A stretch of 64,000 nucleotides of DNA from Atopsyche davidsoni (taxonomy: Eukaryota; Arthropoda; Insecta; Trichoptera; Hydrobiosidae). A program made the translations under genes and the position numbers. Numbering within the stretch: the first letter of the stretch is position 1; every line of letters begins with the position of its first letter. Positions 9,231-23,280 of this stretch are shown piece after piece. The notes below the pieces were generated by a model that had not been told where the DNA came from, searched no databases, and saw only the letters and a list, made by a program, of their open reading frames with translations. Location: NCBI GenBank assembly GCA_022113835.1, contig JAILWY010000009.1, positions 3,261,501-3,325,500 on the forward strand. The letters are read 5' to 3'.

Positions 9231-10140
9231 CGACACGAAATTATAAACCTTTCCTTAGCAAATATCGAATGTGATGTAAACGACCTGCAGTGTTATTGTA
9301 ATATTAATGATTTATTATTTTAATATATTTTGTTAAATGATAAATAAATCTTTACATATAACGTATATTGACATGTAATTATAAAAAAAAATCAAATATT
9401 ATCCAAGTATGCCGATCGATAGACCATTATGCGGTTATCTCGAAAGTCTCGAGAGGTGCAGGGGTTATGATAATCCAGCCACGGTAACGTGGGGGGTGAG
9501 GAACGCAAGGGTGTTTCAGGCTGAAACGGATGGTCGAACAGAAAGATTCGAGTGGTGTAATGAGGCGGAGGAGTTCCTTGGCTTCTGCAGCGTCATCTGA
9601 GAGCTCGGGATATCCTCGAAGCCTACCCTCAGGCGCGCAATCATTCACTCTTGTCAGACAATAAATGATGTTCTGCTCTGTATATCTCGTCTATAATAGA
9701 CACGAAAATCAATTTTGATTGTTTTTCATAATAAATTTCTAAGAACCAAAATATGTATTTTATTATAATATATAAAAAAATAAAGCAGTAATGAATCAGA
9801 TTCATGGTTTACTACTTTTATTGAATGATCTAAATTGATTATACTCGTTTTAAATGAAGTAAGAAAATAAACACGGTATTACATCATCAATGTTATCCTC
9901 AATTATGTGTTTATGCCTTAATGCAAACAAACCATTACGATTAATAAGAAATTGTCATTAATATAAATCTCTCGTTGATAATTATTTTTCATTCACTGAA
10001 GATTCAAAAGGAAGACAAAACATTTTTTGAATGAATCTTGTTTACATGTAACCTCAAAGTTCTGACTCCTTGTTAATAATAACCAAGCTAGGGTTTCTAA
10101 TGCTTATGAAGTAAAACGACATATTGAGTACCTTCAAAAT
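9231..10140. other. Non-coding DNA with an unidentified 9409-9650 segment
   Basis: Mostly AT-rich. The 9409-9650 piece has near-balanced composition and is open on both strands (63 codons plus, 73 codons minus). It may be a decayed mobile-element fragment, but I recognise no family. The remainder shows nothing. Confidence 0.45.
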
Positions 10141-10420
10141 ATGAAGTTTCGGTGTGCGATATTTACTCAAGCGTCTCTCGAGAGTACGCTCCTGCCAATT
10201 AGACCGCTCCGCAGGTACGGAGCGCAACAACCGCCGCAAGGCCCGGGGGCTGCGGTTCGACTCCCCGCGCCCCACAGCTGTCTGTCTGGTCCGTGCCCAG
10301 GTGGGGTGCGTCGGGGAGCAGACACAACAGCTGACACAATGGCCCTCGAACGCGACTGATTGAAAGGAGATTTATGCCGGGAGAACCCGTCCCGATTTGA
10401 CGAGGTTCAAATGCCACAGT
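10141..10420. promoter_or_regulatory. GC-rich island with E-boxes
   Basis: A GC-rich block with two CAGCTG E-boxes (near 10275 and 10329) and gcaggtacggagcgc-type palindromic pieces, flanked by very AT-rich DNA. No coding sequence is recognised. It could be a conserved enhancer, which is inference from composition and motifs only. Confidence 0.3.
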
Positions 10421-12810
10421 GTAACGCGTTACTGTAAAGAATTTAAGGGAGATTACTCGGTATTATTGTGTTACGTATACGAATTTAAAAAATACTTTGG
10501 TATACAAAAACACGAAGATGCCTTTTATAAACGTGATCTATTGTAAAAATAGAGATTTTATATTTACGCGAGATAATATATTGTGTACCGATTTGCGATG
10601 ATTTATTTATAACGATATTTCTAAAACGTCTCAGCAACAAGGATTTGTGATATTTTTTGCGGTAAATGGTACCAGGTAATCGAATCAATCAAACCACTAC
10701 GAGCGCACGGAAATAACCTAAGCGGTCGTATCCCCGACACGTACGTCGTACACGTCAACATGCAAACTTCATTTACATTCTTAAAAATTGATGTTGGTAA
10801 TGAGTTATTAAAAGTATCTACAGATATAAAATAGAATTTTAATTACTGTCAGCATGTTTTTGATATTCTTTACTAAAAAAGAGTGCCTCATAGGGAGACT
10901 ACTCATAAACCGGTGGTCGCTGATAACACGTTGCTTTTTGGGCCATTGAGTGCGGCACGTCAATAAATACGTTAATTATTATGTATAATATCATGTTTTA
11001 ATCAATGTGCTTATAATTTTATTAATACTTAAATTTTTGATTAAGGTTAATTAAGTTAATAAACAATGTACCTACCTATATAGTTAAAATTGGAGAAATT
11101 TGACTCTCAAAGGGAATCTCAGTCGTTGTACTGTGAATATTTCATTCTTTTAACTGATTAATTTTCTAACTCGTTTTTATATATTCTAGCAGTTTATTTT
11201 TGATACATCTAATAAGTCTACATTTTTACAAATTTCTAGTGCATTGCTAATATCAGATTCATATTCAAGATTCTTCTGTTTTATTTCACATGTTTTTTGC
11301 TTTCTACCAACGTAAAGCATGTTTATATGGTTAAAATATTCAAATAAAGTTATACACGCCTTCATGCATTGAAATTATTTTTCTCCGTGAAAAGAAACAA
11401 CAAATGAACAATACGAGCTATTGACTGAAAAAATGTAGGTTTGAATATTAGTTTTTTTAGTTCGAAAATAAATCGATTGCTAAGATGTTTCGAATGAAAC
11501 CTATAATATATAATATCATCACTATACAAAAAATATATTTATAATTGAAAAAACAATTGATGAAAATTACATATGAACGTATTATAACAGCTGTTCTAAC
11601 ACGAGTACTGGTGTAAATTACTACCTTAAAATGGGTAGAATAATCCATATCTTCTCATACGACACAAGTCCAACCCCTGTGTTTGAGTGCACCATCTGGC
11701 ACATGGGGATGCTTTTTACAGAATGCTCGGATGTGGAATTAATTCACGAAGTAAAAATATATTACCTTAAACTATACCTTGTGCTTTTATTGGTACTAAA
11801 AAAAGCTTTTATATAAAGCGCAATTGCAGATAAATGCAATCCATTACAGCAAGACAGAATATCTAGCTAGCAACTTTTTTGTTTATGTATTCAGTTAGTA
11901 GTAGTTTTACAAGTTACACATAAAAAAATATTTTTCTGTTTTCTTTCTTTATGAGATAATTTATTCTTTACGGAATTACAAATGCAAATTATTATTTCGT
12001 ATTCTGAATATTGACATTTTTGTGGAAAAATATTGATGTGCAGATGTGGAATATTTCAAGATGTTTTTTTAATAGGAGATATACGAATACCGGCCTTAGA
12101 ATGCAAAAACAATGTTATTGACATGAAGAATATTACATTCGCCGCGAATAAAACAAAATAACTACGAGCAATGGAAACGGAAAAATATAATATTTAACGA
12201 GTTTTCTGTTTTAGTACTAAATATCAAAACACACTTTTTATTATGAAGTTAAGATAGCAAATTATCATGTCTTTCAATACAATCAATGATGAAGTTTAAC
12301 CATCATTGATTGTTTTGATTTAAATTCAATAAAAACATGTTATTAGTCAGGCTAATAAGCTAAGTGCTCGATCCCGGAAGTTCATACATGTATGCATCAA
12401 ATAACTTGGGGCTATTTTAATATCAATAAACAAAATATTATTCATTGAAGTATAAATAAACGAAAATAGATGATAACTTGTTAGTATAACATATTATTAA
12501 TCACTATTTATTATATATTTTTACTTACTTTTAACATTTGATAAATCAATACAAGTGATAGATAATTTTTTTTTATTTTACGAATTATTTTTTTGGGTTA
12601 TTTCAGAGTATTTTTTTAAATTCATGATTAAACACATGTGGTGTTTTGCAACTCGCATCCAAGCAAAAGAAAAACATTATTACTTATACAGCCTCGAAGG
12701 GGTCGGAAATACACGGTTTATTCGTAAACATTTCGTGCTATTCGGAAAGTTTTCAACTCGAAAAGTCACAGAAAGTCTTTCGCCAAAGACTAGAATGAAT
12801 CAATAATTGT
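10421..12810. other. AT-rich non-coding DNA
   Basis: Long AT-rich stretch with only short, compositionally biased ORFs. I see no repeat boundary, RNA gene or exon. Confidence 0.55.
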
Positions 12811-12891
12811 TAATCCTCATCCCAAAGTTCTCGGATTAAAGCAAAAGCCCAGATAAAGCGGGATTAAATGTCGGAGGTGAAAGGATTATCT
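12811..12891. promoter_or_regulatory. Cluster of four TAATCC sites plus GATA motifs
   Basis: TAATCC or its complement GGATTA occurs at 12811-12816, 12833-12838, 12861-12866 and 12883-12888. GATA motifs are at about 12851 (agataa) and 12886 (ttatct). TAATCC is the core bound by K50 homeodomains such as Otd/Otx and Bicoid. Four in 78 bp is unusual even in AT-rich DNA. Confidence 0.4.
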
Positions 12892-15420
12892 TTATAATGG
12901 TAGACGTAATTTACAAAACATTTGATAGATAAGCCAATATCAAACAATATTCCTTACAAAAAGTAATTGAAATATATTATAAATATTTAATCGATTTTGT
13001 GGAGAAGAAAACAGGATTTTATCCAGAAAAATAATAACGATTGAAAATAACAGGGAACTTTTATACTATAAAGTACATTTCAAATACATAATATACAAAT
13101 ATACCACGATCGAATGTCGGCTAGAATGGATGCAGAATATGTATATTCACTACCCTATAACACGGCTATAAACCACCATTTGTGAGCAGGGCAGTGGTGA
13201 AAGACTAAATCGTTAGTTATTTTACAGAATACAAATAAATAAAAATTAAATAATGTGAATCACGCTAAATATAAAGTCTATTAACTGCGTCACTGGGTTG
13301 TGACTGGAAACCTTTTTTAAATAATGTAGATAATCGAGCCGTAACATCCTTTAAAATTGAAACATTTCGGGGTTCGTAGGACTTTATGTCGAGTATAAAA
13401 ATCGATTATCCATTACAGCAGGCCAAGATGAAAACGAAAATGATAAAAGCCACAGAAAGACGGGGAATGGGCGCCGCCCCGCGCCAAGGGATGATTATCG
13501 CGGGGCTCCGATTGGAGGAAAGGAGGACGAAAAAGGCTAACAAGCGAGCCATTGTAGGGCAAATTTAAACTAAATCTGATATCACAGGATCCAAGGGTCG
13601 TAGAGAAAAAAAAACAAGAGGCGAAAGAGCAAACGTTTCTCCAAGATCTTATATATAAAAGTTAATAAAGAATCGAGATATTTTTTACATATACATCTAT
13701 AATCGGTAGTGTTCAAACAGGAATTAATTTTTCGTCGAACTTCTGTAAAAATAACCCTTTATCCGAGGTCGCACGTAGCAAACAGTAATTGTAGTTTCGG
13801 GCTGTAGCACTAACGGCACTCTACAAATTAGATCACTGTGAGCCATGAATGTCTTTGTTTGCACGTCTGGAGCGAAGCACTCAATGGCAGCGAGCTTGAA
13901 CACTTTTGTAAGATATAATTACTCGCGTCTGAAGCCTGCCGCAGTGCATCTAATTCGTATTTGATTTTATGGCAAGTTCTTTGAAAATACAGCATCTTGG
14001 GCGAAGTTTTTACATAGTATTTTTATACAAATACAATGAAAAAAAAAACTATACGACGTGGATATGACAGAGATCTAACGTAAGTTTGAATGATACAAAG
14101 AAGTGTTAAAGTGTTTTTTTTTTGCGGAGCGTCTCCGAATAGTTTTTTTTCTCGAATATTAATTACACGAAAAAAGGTAACGGAAATGCCAAGTCTATGT
14201 AAAAAATATGGTTGTGGTTACAGAGAGGTGGGAAGCCTGGTTTTTGGCGAATCCGGTTTAGCCGGCGCCGCCGCCTTAAAAGCTTTTTAATAACAGCGAA
14301 ATAACAGGCCGTAAAATCGAATTACTACCTCGTAAGAAACTGGACAAATAGAGACGTCAGGCTTTGTTTACCCTCAAGTTCGCGGTTAGCATGGGTTGCT
14401 TTGGTTAAGTCTACAAGGAATGTATGGCACGATGGAGAGTGGGCAAAATACAGAAAAGAATTCCCATCACGACTTTTCCTTTGTGCTATTTGATTCTATG
14501 ACATCATTTTTAAGAAATCAATGCGATTGAGTGGATTTTTATACGAACCTGAAGCGACTACCTGTTGCGTAACAATATAGAATTCAAGGTTTATGCCAAC
14601 GCTATTTTATAACGATTCTATAGTATGTATATAGTTTTTGTTTCATTTAAAACCTGTACATACATGAATAGCTCATAAACGACAATAGCGATTTAAATAA
14701 CAATATATTATTTTTTAATATAACCAGTATTCGAAAAAAAAAATCAATTAAGTTTTAAAACTATTTGACTAATAACATAATATAATTTTTTTGTTTATAG
14801 TATACCTGAAAGCTTCTAATAAATAATCTTTTATTAAAGGAAAGTCATACTTTGTTTAACTTATGAAAAGGTAACCGGAAACCGGAACTGAAACGGCGTC
14901 ATTTCTACTAATGAAAATAGGGGGTGAAAGCCTCTAACGTAAGCGCTGCCGTAACTCTAGCCGGCGATCACGTAATGAAGTGGGCGAATTGAAAAGTAAA
15001 CATGAATTTTTCATTAGTGTCTGCTGAAAGGTTCAGAATTTTAAGTAAGAATTGTCTGACTAACGTTTCCAAAACAAATATTATTGATTTATTTTACGCA
15101 AGTGTAAAATTTTATTTGCAGACGCAGAGTTAAGTTCACAACGTAATCACGTCCATTATAATTGCTTTCACTATTGTGTCATTATAAAGCCCATGTGGAA
15201 TAAAAATCCTAAAGAATTAAATCTATAACCAAATCCTCAAATGATGGGTTTTTTATTTTAAAAAAAAAATTGCATGTATAAAACCGTCTTAGTCTAAAGA
15301 AGCCTTTGAAAAGAGAAAACAAGAATGAATGCAATCGTCTAATTAGGCTACTCATATTTGTTGCTGAAATACATTATTTAATGCTGGGGTTAAGGTATTA
15401 TATGTTAAATGTCCAAAGCA
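12892..15420. other. AT-rich non-coding DNA
   Basis: No feature recognised. Short ORFs at 13386-13568 and 14090-14290 are not similar to any protein I know. Confidence 0.5.
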
Positions 15421-15481
15421 TTGTGAATCGAACCCACGATTTACCACCTGATAAGAGTACACTGGCTATCACTTCCGCAAC
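15421..15481 (-). mobile_element. tRNA-derived SINE-like fragment
   Basis: On the minus strand a B-box-like gggttcgattc (complement of 15425-15435) follows a tRNA-like 5' half about 45 bases upstream containing gatagccagtg. The cloverleaf is incomplete, so this is a SINE head or tRNA pseudogene and not a functional tRNA. Confidence 0.4.
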
Positions 15482-17545
15482 TAACAAAAAATATATTTTG
15501 GTCTGCGAATTATTTAACCCGCGTAACGTTGTTCGCTTTAATCAGTATTTTGTAATTATGGCGTCACTCTGTGAGTTTAAAAAAAAAACACATATAATTA
15601 TTTAATTATACACACGTTACGTCAATACAAATCGTTTTCATTCAAAACGAAACCAATTATAATAGACTGGGATTCACCTGTCACGACGGAAACCAAGCCA
15701 GGAAAATTTAACACCTAATAACAGGCTAACGTAGTGTACTGAAAAAAAAACTGAATCCCAAACTAAATTAAATAGATATTATGGAGTCATTCACCCTATC
15801 ATCTCGAATGTGACTCATATCAGATTTTGTAGCCGCAAGGGATGAAATTCCTGGAAGACGCATAAAACAGTCGTGGGGGTGGGGGCGAGGGTCGGAGACG
15901 CTGGTGACCAGCGGTCCCGCAGGTCTGGGCCGCGGCCCCCTGTATTGATTTACCCCACAGAGCCTCCCAAAACTCGGTGCTGCCGGAAATCCCTCATCGG
16001 TCGGGTAATCCGCAGTCGAGCAGATTTATGAATTGCAAATTGAGATTTTTGTCTTTTGAGGTTGTGAATTTTAATTGAGTTATTCCAATGAGGTTTCAAC
16101 CCCTAACGCCACGAGAATCTCTGATATATTTCGGTAACATTATGGATTCTGAAAGAAATAAAGTTATTTAAAACTATTCATTTTTAATACATCGAAGTGC
16201 ACTTCAGTTGAAAATTTATTATGGAATACAGTATAAATATACTTTTGATGACTTTATGTGTGTGGAGAATAGTTATGATCTACCTTATACCTAGCCCGAT
16301 TACTTACTATGCATCGTACTGATGCTGGAAATAAAAGTAACTACACAAAAGGAATATCTTAAGCATTCCGACGTTCTCAGTGTCAATATAATAAAAACAA
16401 ACAAATAATAATAAAAATTTCAGATCATCATAAAGACTTACTGAATTTTTTTGTAATGTCGTGCAGTGACGAAGGATCGGTTTAAAGAAACTATAAGATA
16501 AACCAAAAATATTGTACTCTTCAACCTGCTTTCGTTTACGCGCCATTGTAAAATAATATAAATTTAATACAATCAATATCTTATAAAATATCAATTAGTT
16601 CTAGATTAATTTGATAACCAAAATATTCAACCCGATTTTTTCTTCCAGCACAAATCTAAATGAGCGTGTAAGTATTTTAAAAGTCTATAATTAATTTAAT
16701 TACTGTTTGCTTCATTACATAAAAAAAGTTTACACCAGGCTTTAAGTATTTAATTTACACAGAAATATTGTACCCACATCAGAATGGAGAAAGGAAGCAG
16801 CGATGCAAATTTTTTTCTCATCGTTTCTCTCAATACAGATCTTAACAAGCAATATTTTATTTCTTAAGTAACTGCAAGTCATATAATTTAGTTATAACCA
16901 ATCAAACCAAATGATTCATAAAAAAAAAAAACATTTACCTCTTCCGGACTAAAGCCTAAGGCCCAATCTTTCAGTATGGCATACATTGGAGTTAATAACT
17001 ACAAGCGTAGCTTTATTTGCAAAGCACTGGTTATGTACGCTGAGCAAATATTTTACAATTAGCAGTTCTTTATGTGCAATATCACCATTGTTAGTTTGTT
17101 TTATCTTTTAAAGGTGTATTTGTGATTCTACGAAAAGGACTGTCGAAAGAAAAAAATAAATAGGATTTATCAATATGTAAAAAAGAAAAGGTATAAAAGA
17201 CACGTTTGTACTAAAGAAATATCCTTTGTGAAAACGATTAATAAACAGGGATTGTTAAATCAAGATATGTTCAGAAGGGACGTAATATTGTTAAGATTTG
17301 ACGTAACTTTGCTCGATAAACTATGTGGAAGGGGAGATTGAGATCTTGACACCCTTTAGTAAAAACAACCCCTAAATATAATAAGGAATGCCGGGGAGAG
17401 AAATTGTTATATTTCCTGTAATGATAAAAATCACCTATATAAATCATGACGGACTATTAAGTGAACACGATTTATGACTAGGGATTTCAACACATTAAAT
17501 AAAGTTAATGGAACTGGTATTTATTTTGTAATACTCCATTTTATA
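15482..17545. other. Non-coding DNA with GC-rich island at 15850-16030
   Basis: AT-rich apart from a GC-rich block at about 15870-16020 that includes a G-rich run (gtgggggtgggggcgagg). No exon or transposon boundary is seen. Confidence 0.5.
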
Positions 17546-17723
17546 ACAATAAAATAAAACCAAATGGTTTTGGAGACTACGTTTATTTTGCTTATAGCGA
17601 GAGCTCTTTCGCCGAACACGGCATCTTCTTCATCAGTCTTGAAGATGCCGTGTTCGGCGAAAGAGCTCTCGCTATAAGCAAAATAAACGTAGTCTCCAAA
17701 ACCATTTGGTTTTATTTTATTGT
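17546..17723. repeat. Exact 83-bp inverted repeat with 12-nt loop
   Basis: Left arm 17546-17628 and right arm 17641-17723 read as exact reverse complements. The loop is ttcatcagtctt (17629-17640). A transcript of either strand would fold into an 83-bp duplex. On the minus strand the loop supplies CTGATGA. It is followed 19 nt later by GAAA, with GCCG/CGGC able to form a small stem between them. This is the arrangement of a hammerhead ribozyme core and resembles tail sequences of Penelope-like elements. It could be a head-to-head pair of such tails. Confidence 0.9.
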
Positions 17724-18144
17724 CATTAAATAAAGGTTGATTAATTAAGATGTACTCGAATATTGAGATATTAGGGTTGCTAGCGAAGAGGTGGTTGTGG
17801 TGGTGATTAACATGCCTAGGGCACTATATTTAATTTTTGCTTTTAGAAATTATGGGATAAGTAAGTATTCATTCATTGATAGTTGTCTATATTTATATAT
17901 GATTTTTAAATAAATATGATTTTTATCAGGCAGTATTAAATTTAAATCTTACCTATATCTTCTATTAAAGGCTAAAATATATTTTATTGATTGATACACA
18001 TATAACTAATCAAAAAATAAGCGCGTTTAAATTTAACTCACATTCTGAATTTTATGCCTTGTCAAGTATCATCGACAAAAAGTAAGTATTGGTTGGTTTT
18101 AAATCAAATTATTATTTTTTTTTTAAATTCCTTATCTTCACTTC
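17724..18144. other. AT-rich non-coding DNA
   Basis: No recognised feature between the palindrome and the hAT-type element. Confidence 0.55.
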
Positions 18145-18877
18145 CAGGGGTGGCCAACACAAATGATCTTGCGAGCCACTTTGGAAATGCAGCATAACTG
18201 CGCGGGCCACATATAAAGTTATATATCCCCATATTAGATTTAAATGCATTATAGACCTTTTTTTTAAAATGAAAAATTTAAACATATTGAGTTATTATAT
18301 ATTATAAATATTTCATTTTTTTTTAATTTTTAAATATTCAAATATTCCAATTTTTTAAATTTTTTAAATAGACACTAAAAAGAGCTTAAACGTTGGAAGC
18401 TCATATTGTCTAAAATATGTATGCTCGTATTTTTAAAAAAATAAAATTAATTTAAAAAATTTGAGCTTTCAAATTTAAAGCTCATATGATGAAAAATATG
18501 AACTTTTGATGTCAAAGCTCCTATTTTGAAATCCACTAGCATTCAAAGTTAAAGCTCATATGATATAAAATATAAGGTTTTAATATCAAAATATGAGCTT
18601 TGACTTTTTAAAGCTCACATTTTCATTATGGCCACAATTTTTTAAAATTTTTCCTGAAATTTCAATTCTTACATGTAAACAGATAATATAATAATAATGA
18701 TACTGAACATAATTCCGATATTAAACTTTTGAATATATTAATGCACAAATAATGTATTTTTTAATATATTTTTTTTCACTACTTTGGCTATTACAAAATA
18801 AATATATTTTGTAAAAGTGTGATGCATCTCGCGGGCCGGAAAAATGTTCAAGGCGGGCCGCGGGTTGGCCACCCCTA
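18145..18877. mobile_element. hAT-type non-autonomous element
   Basis: Starts caggggtggccaac and ends gttggccacccct plus one mismatched base, giving inverted termini of about 13 bp typical of hAT elements. Subterminal gcgggcc motifs occur at both ends (near 18198 and 18833-18863). The interior is very AT-rich and has no transposase. It contains several related phrases around aaagctcatatgat, some inverted. The flanking 8-bp sequences do not match, so the target duplication has decayed or the true end differs by a base or two. Confidence 0.8.
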
Positions 18878-21800
18878 GTTTAAAACATACCTTTAGAATA
18901 AATCATCCATGTTAACGATACGACACATATACTATATCTACCCAGGGTGCTAGCAGTGTGCCAGCTACTGTCATGTTAAGAAAGGCAAGAAATCTATTAT
19001 ATAAATTTTAATATGTTTTCGTAAAGTCTTTGTGAACAAGAGAACAAAAGAAACAACGTCCCTTAACAAAAAAAAAAAATATTTGATAGAATAAAAAGCT
19101 GTACTATTCAAAAGATAAGGTCAGTCTGAACGTCCAGTAAGCTTCATGAAACCTGACACTTTAAAGCTAATCGGAGTTCAGTACTCCATAACTCGTAAAA
19201 GATGCCACGGATATAAAACGTCACAGTATTTATGTTTGAATCATGATATTATTTTTAGTGCATTGGCGACCTGGAATTTTTTTTATTGAAATTCAATAGT
19301 ATCACTGTAATTAAAAGCTTTAACGCAAAAATATATATAAAACCCGAGTAAAAAGTCCAAGCCACTGGATGCATTGTCCTGAAATTTGACAAAGCGTATT
19401 TTTAGGGATCCGTTACAGAATTTGACAATCTATCTGAGTCTTGATGATCGGACATAATGGCCTGTGAATAGATACAATAGAACACGTTGCAGACAACGTA
19501 ATATTTTAATTTATTTGTAACATCGAGCTTTGAGTATTCTTTGTGCAACAATGCTTCTAGAATTTTTATTAAAATAATATATATTTACATGTACGCTTTT
19601 GATGCTTACATTTAAAATACAAAGGTTACTATTTATAAAAAAAAAACCTAGGAAATAAGGTTTTTATTATGAATTTATGGAATACACTTTTTTTAAGGCG
19701 CCATAGCCGTGGAAGCTCACCTTTATCTCTCATCATCTCGCCACTCTACGGTCTCATATTATATTCTATAGATGTATTTTCCTTATCTCCGTGTGGCATA
19801 AAATTTACACGCATAGCTCAAAGTAAAACTAGATACGTTTAACCACATTATAGTGTCATGCTTGAATTTGTTACAAAATATTAAAAAAAACTCTGTTATC
19901 TGGACGAAAAGAAAGGTTAAAGGTAAGAAACGTTATGAGCGTAGTTTAAAATCTTAAGTGTATCTTTTTATGTGGTTTATTTAAATATCCCACAAATCTC
20001 TCATACTAAACGCGTTTAAACGTTAATGATAACCATAACTTATATACTTATGTTGTATCAACACGGTAAGTAGTGTGATAATGTTCTAATCTCACGTAGG
20101 CAGTACGTGGTGAGGAGGAATTAAGCGCTTAGCTTCAAGAAAAAATGTATAAGGAACAAATATATAAAAAAAAAGATAATTAAAACACATCGAAGCTATA
20201 AGGGAAATGAAAACGTGTTTGATTACATTTTCATATGAACACGTAGTCAAAAAATCATTAGTAAAAATATTTTGATTTGATTTTTGTTTTTAACTGTCCG
20301 AACTACTTATTAATAGCACTCATCTTTATTTTACGAGCGGAGGTCACCTTTGCTAATATGAGAACGAACAGCTTCTAACCACACTACTCGGCAAGAGTAG
20401 GAGGTCACAAATGAAAATGCATGGAGACTAGCATAAGAAAGTATTCAGAGTCTATGTTTGACTTCCTACGTCATACAGGAAAATCACAGAAACAAAATCA
20501 CAGATTCTTTCGAAGATTTTATTATTTTTATACGAAAAGAATATCTATAATAAGCAAAAAAATAATTTATTCACGCGATTTTGAGCTCGGTTTTCTAAAA
20601 TCGTAAAGCAAGCGTTGTAGCCATTGACATATGAAATTATCGAAATTGCTTATGTCTGTTTACAATGTTGGGATCTTTTCAGGTGTGACACAATTTTTGA
20701 GAAACCGCTAAATATTGTATGACAGATTTAAATGTGAACAAGCATGTAATAACGAGACAGGCAACGTGAAAATATATTTTTAAAAAGCTGCACATTTCGC
20801 CAACGAAATCCCGCAGATAATATTGCAAAGAGAGATCGAGGGTCGAACATGTCGTGGTTACGATATTTCGCGGCTCATCTGAGCTCCTCGAGACCGTAAA
20901 ATAATAAAAGATGGTTAGAAGCATCGATATAAAAGTGCCCTGGAAAGAAGAGTAATGTGTTAAATGTCAGCTGTCTGGTAATAAGTGCGGGTACTAGACT
21001 AATTCATCGCTATTTATTATTACATTGTTTGACATAATATTGGACAGGTAAAAATGGCAGTCTTTCTCGCTCACTCCGTTATAATAAATTACAAGCCATT
21101 AACCAAATTAACGCCCATAAATGAAAAATATTACAAAACAGACAATTAACAAATTAAAAATAATCTCATGCCACAAAAAAACATGTCTGTTCCGATAAAA
21201 TAGCAATAATAATGAAAATTTATTGTTTGATGGACGATAAAAGTAAACACTTGCAAAGAGGTTCACAATATTACGTTATCTCAGAAGTGAATCGCTGGTG
21301 TTTTATTCCAAGGAATAGAGAATTATCTGCTTCGGGCCGTAGGATGAAGCTGTTAAGATAGCATCGGTATAATCAAAATATTTGAAGGTAGCTAGAACTG
21401 GATATAATTTATTTTATGTAAATTAAAGTTTTCGGAGAAAATTAAATCGTCACTACTTCCCACGTGAACAATCGTACGAATGGGCCGTTGAATTGGAAAA
21501 TATAATTACGTTCCACACTAAGCCTGATTACCACAGGAATAACATAACAAAGGTTGTATTTCGATTTTTTTATGGATACAATTCCTACTATTGTGCATTT
21601 TAGTCAAGTACTAAAAAAAAATGCTTACACTCAATAGAAATAGTATTGATTTACTAAATAAAATAAATACATACCATATATCAATAGTATTGTTGTTATT
21701 ATCTATATGTTGATAGTCTACTTTTAACAGTTTAACAGAAAATTTAAAATAGTATTTTTCGCAAGTATACTGAAATGAAAATACAAGTACTTAGTAATTA

Positions 21801-22199
21801 TAATAATTAGGGTCGCTCTTTGTCGTGTTGGTAAAACACATTGTGATGTCCCACCGGGAAACTTTTGGATCCCATTAATAAGCAAATGCTGGCCATACTA
21901 TTTGATATCAAGCCTGAACAAATAAATTTATAATGTCTTCTGGAAAGTCTCCTTAGCTAAGTTAATTAATCAACATAAAACAATTAATCGCTTACCGATA
22001 AGGGTTACTGTTATAAAATCTAGATAGATGCCACCGAAAGAAAATTTACTAAAATTAATTTATCGAAAAAATATTTGTTTTTTTTGATAGAGGTAGTGGT
22101 GAATAAAGAATTAATTTTACATGCAATAATTGAACATTTTATCACTTTCATTTGTCCGCTTAGTAAGTAAGAGTCCATTAATCGAGCAGAGCTTTTCAA
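18878..22199. other. AT-rich non-coding DNA
   Basis: Long stretch without recognisable gene or repeat boundary. Short ORFs (for example 20421-20606 and minus 20679-20924) have no known similarity. Confidence 0.5.
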
Positions 22200-22460
22200 T
22201 ACTTTTCAATACTCCGACCTACTTTAAGCCCCGTCGGGAGCGGAAGAATCGAAATTGCTTTCCTTGCCACGCCGCAGGGGCGGGTCTCCGGGACCCCTGG
22301 AGGTTACACTCCGGAGGCTGGCGGGACCACCTGCTTCTAAGTGGTAATACTACCGTATTCAGATTTTAAAAACTCCCCCGAGCCGGGGTCAGGATCCGAT
22401 TGGATTTATTCGGGGCCGAGTGCCGGCAGGCCTGGGTAGCAGTCTCGAGGCGCGGGATGG
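22200..22460. other. GC-rich island
   Basis: A GC-rich block in AT-rich DNA with short inverted pieces (for example ctccggga / tccggag). It could be a conserved non-coding element; no function can be assigned. Confidence 0.35.
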
Positions 22461-22619
22461 GGTTATTTATAAGGGTCTCGTTTTATTGTAGCGTTTTGCA
22501 GTTTAGTTTTTAATTAAACTATAAAAAAAGAAAACGTTTTATTAAACGAACATAAAACATGACAAAGTTGATGGTTAAAAGACAGTAAAAATTATAGCTT
22601 ACTTGTCAAGCAGCAGATC

Positions 22620-22706
22620 ATAGTGAATATTCACTATTTGTTTGTTTTTAATTATTGTTATAAGAACATGTGTACATACATGTATATACGTGTATGTACA
22701 CATGTT
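22620..22706. repeat. Two adjacent palindromes
   Basis: An exact 18-bp palindrome atagtgaatattcactat lies at 22620-22637. A near-perfect 42-bp palindrome follows at 22665-22706, with arms starting aacatgtgtacatacatg and ending gtatgtacacatgtt. Confidence 0.8.
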
Positions 22707-23280
22707 AATACGTGGAAAAGTACAATTTGACGTCAGTGGTTATAAATAGCACATATATTGATATATTGCACAGCCTTTCCAATTTGTAAACCACGATTAC
22801 AAAATGTTTAAATTTTACTACACATTTAACCAGAATTAAGTGCGAGTAAAATTAAATCGAAATCTTTATAAATTAAATGAAAAAACATACTTAAAGATAA
22901 ATGTTTCTAATATGCAATAAATTTAAGTAAATATCTAATAGTTAACACGGACTCCAGTGAAATGTCTCGAATTACGTCGTCCTGGCCGCGCACCTCCGGG
23001 GGTAAGTGCGCAGTTAGTTGAACCGTTCGCAATCGGCGCGGCGGCTACGATTGCCGAATACGTACAAGTTTCAGGGGGTTGAACAAGGGGGTGGGGGATG
23101 CGGGTTCATAGATGGTTTACCGCCGATTACTAGTTAAAAATTCATCGTATTTAGATTATTACCAGTGTGTCCAAGCAGAGTATCGGGTATTTGTTAGTTC
23201 AGTAAAACAAAAATGAATAGTAATCAAGTATTTTTTTTTATTGGTGATTATATAAGAAATACATAATAGAAAATTATTTC
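22707..23280. other. Non-coding DNA with GC-rich island at 22975-23130
   Basis: Contains two short segments (23031-23051 and 23122-23150) that recur in diverged form within the transposase relic to the right, but in the opposite order. Confidence 0.5.
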
